Below, in pieces: positions 1-7,639 of a DNA stretch of 18,489 bases. Numbering within the stretch: position 1 is the first letter of the stretch; the number at the start of each line of letters is the position of its first letter. The translations under genes and the position numbers were made by a program. This DNA comes from JBJXFY01 sp046155815. Its GTDB lineage: Bacteria > Verrucomicrobiota > Verrucomicrobiia > Limisphaerales > CAIMTB01. The stretch covers positions 1-18,489 of the forward strand of contig JBJXFY010000155.1 in NCBI GenBank assembly GCA_046155815.1, given 5' to 3'. A model generated the notes under the pieces. The model had not been told where the DNA came from, did not search any database, and saw nothing but the letters and a program-made list of their open reading frames with translations.

Positions 1-2
1 GG

Positions 3-518
3 GTCATTGGGTCCGGCGTTCTGCCCCGCCCACGAATTGATGCCGTAGCTGGAGTTTAGCCAGAACTCGGCCGGGTAGTTCAGGCCATCTTCGCGCCACA
101 TGTCCACCCACTTGGCCGAGGGGCAACGGAAGATCGTCACAGCGTTCTGCCACCGCCAAGTCTTCTGTTGCGGCCCTTGAATGTATTTGTAGTAACCGAT
201 CCCCCAATAGGCCAAGCCATCAATGTCTGGGTTCAGCAGGTTCTCCGAGGTTGGACTCAGGGCCCAACGGCCGCCGTTCGGCAGCTCGCCATCCCGCTTC
301 GTGAAGAACTTGCCGTCGTTATCCTCCGTGTAGAGGTTCATTGCCAGGCCGATCTGGCGGAGGTTGTTGATGCACTTGGCGGCCTGTCCCTTGGCCTTGG
401 CCTTGGCCAGCGCCGGCAGGAGCATCGAGGCCAGGATCGCGATGATGGCGATCACCACCAGCAGCTCGATCAGGGTGAAACCAACTTGCCTGCCGGAGGC
501 TGGGTGAGGGTGCTTCAT
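3..518 (-). CDS. Type IV pilin-like / pseudopilin protein with prepilin-type N-terminus (C-terminus cut by window edge)
   Basis: The protein reads leftwards from an ATG at 518-516 and runs off the window start after 172 residues, with no stop seen. A short basic leader ends at G13, followed by F14-T-L-I-E18 and a hydrophobic helix (LLVVIAIIAILASMLLPAL, about residues 19-38). This is the prepilin peptidase site with the conserved +5 glutamate. Such proteins are cleaved at the inner membrane and assembled by type II secretion/type IV pilus machinery, or act as surface proteins. The 'AKAKAK...CINNLRQIGLAMNLYTEDNDGKF' stretch is the style of the many pseudopilin-like proteins of Verrucomicrobia and Planctomycetes (the DUF1559/H-X9-DG group). 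The body is Trp/Tyr/Asn-rich, as expected for an exported head domain. No clear Shine-Dalgarno sequence precedes the ATG. Family is well supported; the specific role is unknown, and the gene probably has its own function unrelated to the plus-strand array. Confidence 0.85.
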   Translation of the reverse strand, partial: MKHPHPASGRQVGFTLIELLVVIAIIAILASMLLPALAKAKAKGQAAKCINNLRQIGLAMNLYTEDNDGKFFTKRDGELPNGGRWALSPTSENLLNPDIDGLAYWGIGYYKYIQGPQQKTWRWQNAVTIFRCPSAKWVDMWREDGLNYPAEFWLNSSYGINSWAGQNAGPND

Positions 519-538
519 CAAGGGAGGGTTGGAGCGCG

Positions 539-568
539 AAAAGGGAGCCCGGCCGAGGCCGGGCTCCC
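539..568 (-). terminator. Rho-independent terminator of the LamG gene
   Basis: Bases 543-554 (gggagcccggcc) and 557-568 (ggccgggctccc) are perfect inverted repeats, a 12-bp GC-rich stem. On the minus strand the stem is followed by four T residues (complement of 539-542). It lies 35 nt past the stop of the large minus-strand gene and just before the pilin-like gene, so it fits termination of the former. The U-tract is short, so efficiency is uncertain. Confidence 0.6.
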
Positions 569-602
569 GAGTGCGTTCGGAATCAGCGGTCAGTCATCGT
601 AC

Positions 603-3600
603 TCACTTCCGCAGGCGGAAGTACTTGGTGCTGCCGGTGGTGCTGACCGTGGCCGAGTTGGCCCCGGCGCCCGGCGTAGGATTCCACCCGCCGGCGACGC
701 CGAGCGCGGTCTTCTCCTCGAGCGTATAGCCGTCGCCGGTCCAGTTCAGCGTGAGCTGCCCGCCCGTGGTGCTGAACGCGATGGCGGGCTGGCCGCCGGA
801 GCCGGACTCGCCGGTGAGATCCTCGCCGCGCAGGCCGCGGGAGTAGATCACCGCCGCCTCGCGGCCGCTGACCACGCGGGTCCAGATGCCCACGTCGTCC
901 ATCAGCGCGTCGAACAGGTCGCTGTCGCTGTACTGGCCGGTGCCGTCCTGCCCGATGTTCAGCGCCCTGGTGGGGTCGAGGAGCACGCCGGTGCCCGGGG
1001 TGATGTCCTTGCGCGCGGCGGCGTTGTTCCGGTCGAGCGGAATCTCGACGCCGTCCAAGTAAGTCGCCGCCTGGCCGTTGATGTCGAAGGTGACCAGCAC
1101 ATGATGCCACTGCTTGTCACTGAAGAGCCCGCCGACGGAGTCGAAGTCCCGGCGGGCCGGGCCGCCGTCGCGGCGGTAGTTCCACTGGAGGCGGCCGTCG
1201 CCGTCGGTGGCGATCACCCAGCCGATATTGCCGCCGGAGCCCCAGTCCTTGTTGGCGATGAAGGCCGGGTCGCTGGCCCAGTCGTTCATCTTGGCCCAGA
1301 AGGCGACGGAGAAGTTCGTGGAGTCGCCGAAGCGGACCTTGGGTCCGTTGCCCAGCGTGACGTAGTTGAAGGTGCCCTGCGGCTTGCGGGTGACCAGGTT
1401 GGCGGCCTGGCCGGCCCGGCCGGCGGCGAACGTCGGCGCGCCCACGGCGGTGCCGCCGTTGCCGTTGCCCGAGGCGTCGGCAAAGTCACCGTCGAACTTG
1501 AGGTGGACGGCCAGCCCGTCGGTGGTCGGACCGGCGAGGAAGCTGTCGCCGAAGGAACCGTAGCCGAACAGCGTGAGCACCTCGTCGTCGGTGAGGGAAC
1601 GATCCCACACGGCAACGTCGTCGAGCAGGCCGTCCCAGTCGCCGTCGGTGTACTGGCCGGTGCCGTCCTGGCCAAGATTCAGGGCGAGGGCGGCGTCGGC
1701 AATGTCGCCGTCGGCGGGACCGATGGCGCGGACATCCACCTTCTCACCGTTCCAGTAGGTCACGGCGTCGCCGGCGATGTTCCAGACGACGACGACGTGG
1801 TTCCACTGGCCGTTGTTGAGCAGGTTGCCGCGGGAGGTCAGGTCCAGGTCCTTGCGGGAGGGCGCGCTGCGCTTGTAGTTCCACTCGATGCGGCCGTCGC
1901 CCTGGGAGCCGATGGTCCAGCCGGTGTTGCCGCCGGAGCCCCAGTTCTTGTTGGCGACGAACGAGGGGTCGCCGGCGAGGCGCTCGACCCTGACCCAGAA
2001 GGCCACGGTGAAGTTGGACGACACGCCGAAGGGCAGGTCGGCGTTGCTGCCGAGGGTGACATAGTTGTAGGTGGTCGCGCTGCGCAGGCTGGAGACGCGG
2101 ACGGCGCCCTTGCCGACCTTGGCCGTATTGGTGAGCACGGGCGCGCCGACGGCGGCGCCGTTGCGGTTGTTGCCCGAGGCGTCGTTGTAGTTGCCCTCGA
2201 AGGTCAGGTACACGCCCAGGCCGTTCCTCAGGGAACTGGCGTCCTCGGGCGCGTCCAGGACGGCGAGCGTGGCCGCGGAGGAGGCGGCGCTGCCGCCGGG
2301 GTTGGTGACGGTGAAGGAGTAGCTGCCGGCCCCGGCGCGGGTGAGTCCCGTGATCGTGTAGGTCGCGTTCGTGGCGCCGGGGATGGCGTTGGTGCCGTCC
2401 TTGTACCACTGGAAGGCAAGCTGCTGGCCGCTGGCACCGCCCTCGAAGGTCACGCTGCCGCCGACGAGACGCGTGGCGCTGGCGGGCTGCTTGGTGATGT
2501 TCGGCGGGTCAATGACGGTGATTTCGTAGAGGCCCACGTTGTCCACACCGAAGTACCAGGAGCCGGTTCCGGCCTGGGCGAAGCGCAGCTTCACCAGCGA
2601 CCTGCCGTCGGCCTGGGGGAGGCGGTAGCGCTCGATGCGCTTGGACTCGAAGGGATCGTCGTTCAGCCGTGCCTCGATGAACGGCCCCAGGTTCGGCCAG
2701 GTGTTGGTCGCCGCGCCGATGAAGGGGCCGTAGGCACGGCCCACCTCTTCGCCGGTGAGGGGATCGGTGTACACGGCCGTGTCCCCGTTTTCCTTGGTGA
2801 AGGTCGCCACGGCGTCCGGCGTGCCGTCCGTCTTTAGCACGATGTCCGGGCCGTCAAGCATGTACACGACGGGCAGCCAAGTGGTGCCGTTGTCAATCGA
2901 GTACTCGACGGAGGCGATGTTGTCCTGGTTCTGCTCGTAGATGGAGTGGTAAACCAGGAAGAGGTTGCTCCGGCCCGTCAGGTTGTAGGTGGGCGAGAGA
3001 AGCACGGAGTACTGGCTGCCGCCGCGCACGTCGGACTCGTGGTAGGCGAAGTTGGTGCTGATGAGGCCGGTGATGCGCTGGCCGTTGATGTAGGCCTCGG
3101 GGAAGTTGAGGCGGCGGGCGGCATCCCAGCGGCCGGCGCTGCCGAGGGCCTGCACGCGGTCCCGCGAGATGACGACCCAGTTGAGGTAGGAGTCGCTGTT
3201 GGGGTTGTCGAGATCCTCCTCGCCGATGGGCGTGATCGGGGAGGTGGCGGTCCAGCCGGCCGGCAGGCCGCCCTCGGCCGTGGAGTCGAAGGTCTCGAGG
3301 AAGAGCGGCGTGGGCAGGTTGAAGTTGGCGTAGGGGGCGATGGTGTACCGGGCGACCGCCTCGCGGGTGACGGGCGGCGCGGACTTGTCCGCAAAGGTCA
3401 CCTTGAACTCGATCTGGGCGAGCGACGGCGGGAGGTTGGTGGAGCTGTAGCGGATGGTGGTGCGCCCGCCGGAGCGCGTGATCGCGGTCTGGGCGGTGAC
3501 GTTCGTGCCGTTGCGCAGCACGACGATGGAGTTGGTCTCGATCGCGGTCGCACCGTCATCCACCAGCATCGTGAAGGGCGTGCTGGGCGAGACGCCGGTC

Positions 3601-4364
3601 TGGCCGTTCACGGGGTACAGGCCGGTGATGGCGGGCTGCGGGGAGACGGGCGTGTTGATGGCCCGGTAGGCCGCCACGCCGCCGGAGCCGTTCAGGTGGA
3701 CGCGGCTGGCGGCGTCGTTCGGGTCGGCCGTGAACCAGTCCACGCTGTAGCCGCCGCCGCCCTGCTGGTAGATCAGGCGGAAAGGATACACGCCGGCCTG
3801 GGTGATGCTGAAGTTCATCACCGTGTCGCCGGCGCCCCGGCCGCCGTCGAACTGCCCCACGAGGAATTCCTGCAGGCGGTCGGCGACATTGCCGGTGGTG
3901 AGGCGGAAGCCGTCGTCGCTGTTCACGACCATCGAGTAGGTGCCCGGGGCGAGCTCGACGTAGGTCACGGCTTCGAGGGCGATGTTCTCAATCGCCCCCT
4001 CGGTGCCCGGAATGCCAGGGAAGGCGCCGGCGGCGTAGGAGATGATGTTCTCCTCGTTGTAGCGGCCGTCCGGCCCGGAGGTCGCGGGGTCGGCGATGTT
4101 TGCGTAGGGGACGCCGGTGGCCGGGTTGGGCAGCAGGCCGGCAAGCTGGGCCTCGGTGCGGGCGTTGGAGTTGAGGAGCACGCCGGCGCTGGTCGTGGCC
4201 TGGTGAACCCGCACGGAGAAACCGGGCTTGGTGCGGTCCAGCACGCTGGAGGGCAGAGCAGCCTGGGGCGGGATGTTGATCTGGCCGTGCAGCAACGCGG
4301 CGGAGCCGGCCCAGACCGCGAGCGCGGCGAGCCGTCGGTGGAGGGGTGTCGGGGAGGGGATCAT
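603..4364 (-). CDS. Large secreted PA14-like / Ig-like / double LamG-domain exoprotein
   Basis: A 1253-residue protein. Residues 1-28 form a signal peptide (basic start, then a hydrophobic AALAVWAGSAALLHG core). Approximate layout: 95-225 a PA14-like beta region ('GPDGRYNEEN', 'NSDDGFRLTTG', 'VDWFTADPND'); 240-340 an Ig-like/Big-type domain; 345-615 a concanavalin/MAM-like part ('WYFGVDNVGLYEI'); 621-704 an Ig-like domain with 'FQWYKDGT' and 'GSYSFTVTNPGGS'; 711-935 and 945-1177 two LamG jelly-roll domains that are internal duplicates ('FEGNYNDASGNN' versus 'FDGDFADASGNG', both with 'NKNWGSGGN/NKDWGSGGN' and 'LNLGQDGTGQY/LNIGQDGTGQY'). The tail 'YTLEEKTALGVAGGW...KYFRLRK' is a common Verrucomicrobial C-terminal style. 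No catalytic motif is seen; carbohydrate binding or adhesion at the cell surface is inferred. No membrane anchor is visible beyond the signal peptide. The ATG at 4364 is chosen because it starts the signal peptide. Confidence 0.9.
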   Translation of the reverse strand: MIPSPTPLHRRLAALAVWAGSAALLHGQINIPPQAALPSSVLDRTKPGFSVRVHQATTSAGVLLNSNARTEAQLAGLLPNPATGVPYANIADPATSGPDGRYNEENIISYAAGAFPGIPGTEGAIENIALEAVTYVELAPGTYSMVVNSDDGFRLTTGNVADRLQEFLVGQFDGGRGAGDTVMNFSITQAGVYPFRLIYQQGGGGYSVDWFTADPNDAASRVHLNGSGGVAAYRAINTPVSPQPAITGLYPVNGQTGVSPSTPFTMLVDDGATAIETNSIVVLRNGTNVTAQTAITRSGGRTTIRYSSTNLPPSLAQIEFKVTFADKSAPPVTREAVARYTIAPYANFNLPTPLFLETFDSTAEGGLPAGWTATSPITPIGEEDLDNPNSDSYLNWVVISRDRVQALGSAGRWDAARRLNFPEAYINGQRITGLISTNFAYHESDVRGGSQYSVLLSPTYNLTGRSNLFLVYHSIYEQNQDNIASVEYSIDNGTTWLPVVYMLDGPDIVLKTDGTPDAVATFTKENGDTAVYTDPLTGEEVGRAYGPFIGAATNTWPNLGPFIEARLNDDPFESKRIERYRLPQADGRSLVKLRFAQAGTGSWYFGVDNVGLYEITVIDPPNITKQPASATRLVGGSVTFEGGASGQQLAFQWYKDGTNAIPGATNATYTITGLTRAGAGSYSFTVTNPGGSAASSAATLAVLDAPEDASSLRNGLGVYLTFEGNYNDASGNNRNGAAVGAPVLTNTAKVGKGAVRVSSLRSATTYNYVTLGSNADLPFGVSSNFTVAFWVRVERLAGDPSFVANKNWGSGGNTGWTIGSQGDGRIEWNYKRSAPSRKDLDLTSRGNLLNNGQWNHVVVVWNIAGDAVTYWNGEKVDVRAIGPADGDIADAALALNLGQDGTGQYTDGDWDGLLDDVAVWDRSLTDDEVLTLFGYGSFGDSFLAGPTTDGLAVHLKFDGDFADASGNGNGGTAVGAPTFAAGRAGQAANLVTRKPQGTFNYVTLGNGPKVRFGDSTNFSVAFWAKMNDWASDPAFIANKDWGSGGNIGWVIATDGDGRLQWNYRRDGGPARRDFDSVGGLFSDKQWHHVLVTFDINGQAATYLDGVEIPLDRNNAAARKDITPGTGVLLDPTRALNIGQDGTGQYSDSDLFDALMDDVGIWTRVVSGREAAVIYSRGLRGEDLTGESGSGGQPAIAFSTTGGQLTLNWTGDGYTLEEKTALGVAGGWNPTPGAGANSATVSTTGSTKYFRLRK

Positions 4365-4710
4365 GGGATGGAACGGCTATGGCGCCGACGGACTTGACGA
4401 CAGCACGGCGGACGCGGGGAAGCGTCCGAGGTCAGGGGACCGCGCTCGGTCGAGCCAACCGGCAGGGCAAACCTTCCCGGCGGCGACGGGCGCGCCTAGT
4501 CGCTCGTTTGGGCGAGGCACACGGGGCCGAAAGGGGTGCACTGCCACGGCGTTCTTGCAGCGGCGTCACCGGTTTGACGCAAGCGGGCGGGGGCGAGTCC
4601 CTCGAGTGGGGGGCTTGCGGACCCGTGGGGTGCGGGGGGCGATGGCGGCCGGGGTGGTTGGGAAAGGACATTGCGCGCCCCTGCGTGTCCCGGCGAGGGT
4701 GCGGAAGAAA
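4365..4710. other. Divergent intergenic region (346 nt)
   Basis: This stretch separates the minus-strand exoprotein from the plus-strand LuxR-type regulator, so it should hold promoters for both. I see no convincing -35/-10 pair or operator palindrome in it. The regulator's reading frame stays open through this stretch, but the translation there is Arg/Gly-rich low-complexity sequence without family character, so I treat it as non-coding. Confidence 0.5.
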
Positions 4711-5946
4711 ATGTCCAAGAAACGTCCAAGCATGGGCACGTCGGGGCCCGCCGGCACCACCGGCCCGTGGCTGCGGAGGGTGTTCCGGAACACCTTCACC
4801 TACCGGGGTGAGCGACGCGTGGTGCGGCGCTGGCACGTCAAGCTCCAGCACGCCGGCCGGCGGCGGACACTGACGCTGCGCGCCCCCGGGCGGGCGGCCG
4901 CCGCGGCCGAGGCGCAGGTGCTGCACCTGCGGCTGCGCACGGGCGGCTGGGCCGCACTGGAGGCCACGGCCCCGCGCGGGGACGCCCCCGGTCCGGACGC
5001 CCCGCGGCCGATGGTGCGGCGGTACACGGCGGGCCTCACGCCGGGACTCGCTCACGAGCTCTTCCTGCGGCTGGGCGCGGAGGGGGAATCGGCCTGCTTC
5101 GCCCTGGGGACGGGCGACGCCAACTTGGCGGACCTGCGGGCGGCGGAGTTCCAGCGTGAGCTCGGCCGCGACGGCTGGCGGCATCTCTGCCTCGCACGGC
5201 CGCGCGAAATCACCGTGGCGGTGGTGTGGCAGCCGAACCCCTTCCTCTGCACCTATGCGACGATGCTTACCGTGCCGGCGGCACAAGGGCTGCCGGCGGC
5301 CCCGGCTGCACGGGGCGGCTGGCCGGTGGTGGTGCTGGAAGAGGAAGGCGGCGTGCGCCGGGCGCTGGGGGCATGGGCGGCGCAGAATCCGGGCGTGGCG
5401 TCGGTGGCAGCCGCCGCGGCCGCCGAGGCCCTGCGCGACGCCGCACCGGCGGCCGGTGCGTGGGTGCTGCTGGTGCGGCGGGAGCTGGCGGAGGCGGACG
5501 GATTCCGCCCGACGCTGGCCCCGTGGGAGGGCCGCGTATGCGTGCTGCCATTCGGGGTGTTTGCGGAGAGCGACGACATCTTCGCCTCCATCTCCGGTGT
5601 GGGCGGCGGGTATTTCCTCCGTCGGCGGACGCCGGACCGCCTGCTGGAGCCGCTGGCACGCGCTCGGCCGGAGCAGGGGACCGCCGTGGTGCGGCGTCAG
5701 GCGGGGCAGTATGTGCAGCGCCTTTTTCAGGACGCCCCGCCCGACGCGCTGCCGGCCGAGGCCGGCGGCCTCACGCCGCGGGAGACGGAGGTGCTGGACC
5801 TGCTGGCCCGCGGGCGGCTGGACAAGGAGGTGGCGCGCTTGCTCGGCGTCAGCGTCTGGACGGTACACAGCCACCTGCGACGCATCTTCGCGAAGTACGG
5901 TGTGCATACACGCACCGAGGCGGTGGTGAAGCACCTGCAGAAGTAG
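4711..5946 (+). CDS. LuxR/NarL-type transcription regulator with degenerate receiver and integrase-arm-like N-terminus
   Basis: A 411-residue protein. Residues 354-411 are a canonical LuxR/GerE helix-turn-helix ('LTPRETEVLDLLARGR', 'EVARLLGVSVWTVHSHLRRIF'). Residues about 204-320 have the strand pattern of a response-regulator receiver, ending in 'GGGYFLRRRTPDRLLEPLARA', which resembles the 'GYLLKxTPPxxLLEAI' end of NarL-family receivers. The key residues are lost: the acidic pair after beta-1 is replaced by E210-E212, the phospho-acceptor Asp after beta-3 by Arg (R256/R257), and the beta-5 Lys by Arg. This is therefore a pseudo-receiver that probably does not respond to phosphorylation. Residues about 32-80 ('RRWHVKLQHAGRRRTLTL' followed by an Ala-rich helix) resemble the AP2-like arm-binding domain of tyrosine recombinases; this is a weaker call. 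Start: ATG at 4711 preceded by ggaag; the longer open frame back to 4228 overlaps the divergent gene and lacks domain-like sequence. It is the first plus-strand gene and a plausible regulator of the array downstream. Confidence 0.82.
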   Translation: MSKKRPSMGTSGPAGTTGPWLRRVFRNTFTYRGERRVVRRWHVKLQHAGRRRTLTLRAPGRAAAAAEAQVLHLRLRTGGWAALEATAPRGDAPGPDAPRPMVRRYTAGLTPGLAHELFLRLGAEGESACFALGTGDANLADLRAAEFQRELGRDGWRHLCLARPREITVAVVWQPNPFLCTYATMLTVPAAQGLPAAPAARGGWPVVVLEEEGGVRRALGAWAAQNPGVASVAAAAAAEALRDAAPAAGAWVLLVRRELAEADGFRPTLAPWEGRVCVLPFGVFAESDDIFASISGVGGGYFLRRRTPDRLLEPLARARPEQGTAVVRRQAGQYVQRLFQDAPPDALPAEAGGLTPRETEVLDLLARGRLDKEVARLLGVSVWTVHSHLRRIFAKYGVHTRTEAVVKHLQK

Positions 5947-6060
5947 CGGGGGCGGGAAGGGCGCACGGTTCGCGGCATCCGCGGTTGCAATCTTGGCGGG
6001 GCGAGGTTAGACCAGCCGCAGATGCCGCCGCGCTCCTCCCCTGGTGATGGCTGGCGTCCT

Positions 6061-6066
6061 GAGGAG
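6061..6066 (+). promoter_or_regulatory. Ribosome binding site for TIR-AAA gene
   Basis: GAGGAG lies 7 nt before the ATG at 6074. It decides this start over the in-frame ATG 30 nt upstream, which has no such site and would add ten residues without TIR character. Confidence 0.6.
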
Positions 6067-6073
6067 CACTTGC

Positions 6074-7630
6074 ATGAGCAACATCACGACCGCACCGGTC
6101 GCAGCGATCCTGTTCAAACGCGGCCTCGAGCCGGACGAGACCCTGGCGGCCGAACTTGAGCGGCACCTTGCCGAGGCTGGCGTGAAGGCGGCCTTGGACC
6201 GGAGTCCGTCCACGGGCGAGGCGTGGGCCCGCGAGACCGAGAGCCATCTCCGCACGGCCCAGGTCGTGGTGCCGCTGCTGTCATCGGAGTCGGTCCACGG
6301 CGAGATGTTCCAAGGGCAGGTCGAGATCGCGCACAACTTCGCCCAGGAGCAGGCCGGCCGGCCCGGCCTGGTGCCCGTGCGCGTGGCGTGGGAGGGCGAA
6401 CTGCCCGAGCCGCTGGCCGGGCTGATGGACGAGCCGCAGGTGATCCGCTGGCATTCCCCGGCCGACACGGCCGCCGTGGCGGCGGAGATCGTGCGGCGCA
6501 CCCGCCCCGGCCTTCGCGTCCAGCAGCGGGAGGGGCCGCCTCACCGGCCCGCGGTCATCCGCTTCGGGCCACGCCCGACGGCAGACCTGGACCCGCCCCC
6601 GTATCCGCCGGAGCATCCGGGCGGCGCGGTGCCGCTGCACTCGCACTTTTACGCGCGCCGCGCCATGGACGGGGAGCTTGAGAAGGCGCTGCGCGAGCGC
6701 GTGAGCACGGTGCTCATCAAGGGTGCGCGGCAGGTGGGCAAGACCTCGCTCCTGGCCCGCGGCCTCCAGTCGGCGCGCGAATCCGGCTGCAAGGTGGCGC
6801 TGATGGACTACCAGAAGCTCAACGCGCACGAGCTGGAGAACGTGCAGCACTTCTTCATGGGCCTGGCCGAGTCGCTGGCGGCCCAGCTCGACATCGACGT
6901 GGACGTGAGGGCCTTCTGGGATCCCGAGCGGGGTGCAAACACCAACTTCGAGCGCCTGTTGCGGCGCGAGATCCTTCGCCGTCTCAACACCCACCTGGTC
7001 TGGGCCATGGACGAGGTGGACCGGCTCTTCACCTGCCCCTTCCGCAACGAGGTCTTCGCGCTCTTTCGCTCCTGGCACAATGAGCGCGCCACCGATCCTT
7101 CCGGCCCGTGGGCCGGACTGACGCTCGCCATCACCTACGCCACCGAGGCGCACCTCCTGATCGACGATCCGAACATGTCGCCCTTCAACATCGGCGTGCG
7201 GATCGAGCTGTCCGACTTCACGGAGGAGCACGTCCGCGAGCTCAACCGGCGGCACCTTGGGACTCCCCTGAAGGACGACGCCGACCTGCGCCGCCTGCTG
7301 GGCCTGCTGGGCGGGCATCCCTTCCTCATCCGGCGCGCCCTGTACGAGCTGGCCATGGGCCGGCTCACCTTGGACGCGCTCGAAGCCACGGCCGACCGCG
7401 ATGACGGCATCTTTGGCGAGCACCTTCGCCGGCTGCTGGTGATGCTTGCCCGGGAGCCGGGCCTGCAGCTGATGGACGTGGTGCGCGGAGTCCTCCGCGG
7501 CCAGCCCTGCCCCACGGACGAAAGCTTCTTCCGCCTGCGCAGCGCCGGCGTGATGACGGGCAGCGTGCGGGCCGATGTCCGGCCCCGCTGCGAGCTGTAC
7601 CGCCGGTTCCTCGCACGCCACCTCCTCTAA
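6074..7630 (+). CDS. TIR domain fused to AAA_35-like P-loop NTPase
   Basis: A 518-residue protein. Residues about 8-135 form a TIR-like domain: beta-A 'VAAILFKRG', a helix, 'WARETESHLRTAQVVVPLLSSES', then a helix with E84 in 'QVEIAHNF', the place where NAD-cleaving TIR domains keep their catalytic glutamate. Residues about 190-518 are the NTPase: 'YARRAMDGELEKAL', Walker A G217-ARQVGK-T224, Walker B 'WAMDEVDRLF' with D313/E314, 'MSPFNIGVRIELSDFT', 'LLGGHPFLIRRAL', and a C-terminal winged-helix-like end 'RPRCELYRRFLARHLL'. Best family by memory: AAA_35 (PF14516). In bacteria, TIR-NTPase fusions are typical of defence or programmed-death systems where the NTPase senses or oligomerises and the TIR consumes NAD+; that role here is inference. 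The stop is 9 nt before the next gene, so the two are co-transcribed. No signal peptide or membrane segment, so cytosolic. Confidence 0.85.
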   Translation: MSNITTAPVAAILFKRGLEPDETLAAELERHLAEAGVKAALDRSPSTGEAWARETESHLRTAQVVVPLLSSESVHGEMFQGQVEIAHNFAQEQAGRPGLVPVRVAWEGELPEPLAGLMDEPQVIRWHSPADTAAVAAEIVRRTRPGLRVQQREGPPHRPAVIRFGPRPTADLDPPPYPPEHPGGAVPLHSHFYARRAMDGELEKALRERVSTVLIKGARQVGKTSLLARGLQSARESGCKVALMDYQKLNAHELENVQHFFMGLAESLAAQLDIDVDVRAFWDPERGANTNFERLLRREILRRLNTHLVWAMDEVDRLFTCPFRNEVFALFRSWHNERATDPSGPWAGLTLAITYATEAHLLIDDPNMSPFNIGVRIELSDFTEEHVRELNRRHLGTPLKDDADLRRLLGLLGGHPFLIRRALYELAMGRLTLDALEATADRDDGIFGEHLRRLLVMLAREPGLQLMDVVRGVLRGQPCPTDESFFRLRSAGVMTGSVRADVRPRCELYRRFLARHLL

Positions 7631-7639
7631 GGACGCGCC

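Noticed and set aside
168..2837. Long plus-strand open frame (889 codons) antisense to the LamG exoprotein
   Set aside because: Its translation is Val/Gly/Ala-rich without domains, and the opposite strand encodes a clear signal peptide, Ig and LamG domains. High GC leaves antisense frames open.
4228..4710. N-terminal extension of the LuxR regulator
   Set aside because: The frame is open but would overlap the divergent exoprotein start, and the extension is low-complexity Arg/Gly sequence; ATG 4711 is preceded by ggaag and starts domain-like sequence.
4711..5946. Full tyrosine recombinase
   Set aside because: Only the N-terminal arm-like region is similar; there is no R..HxxR..Y catalytic set and the C-terminus is a LuxR helix-turn-helix.
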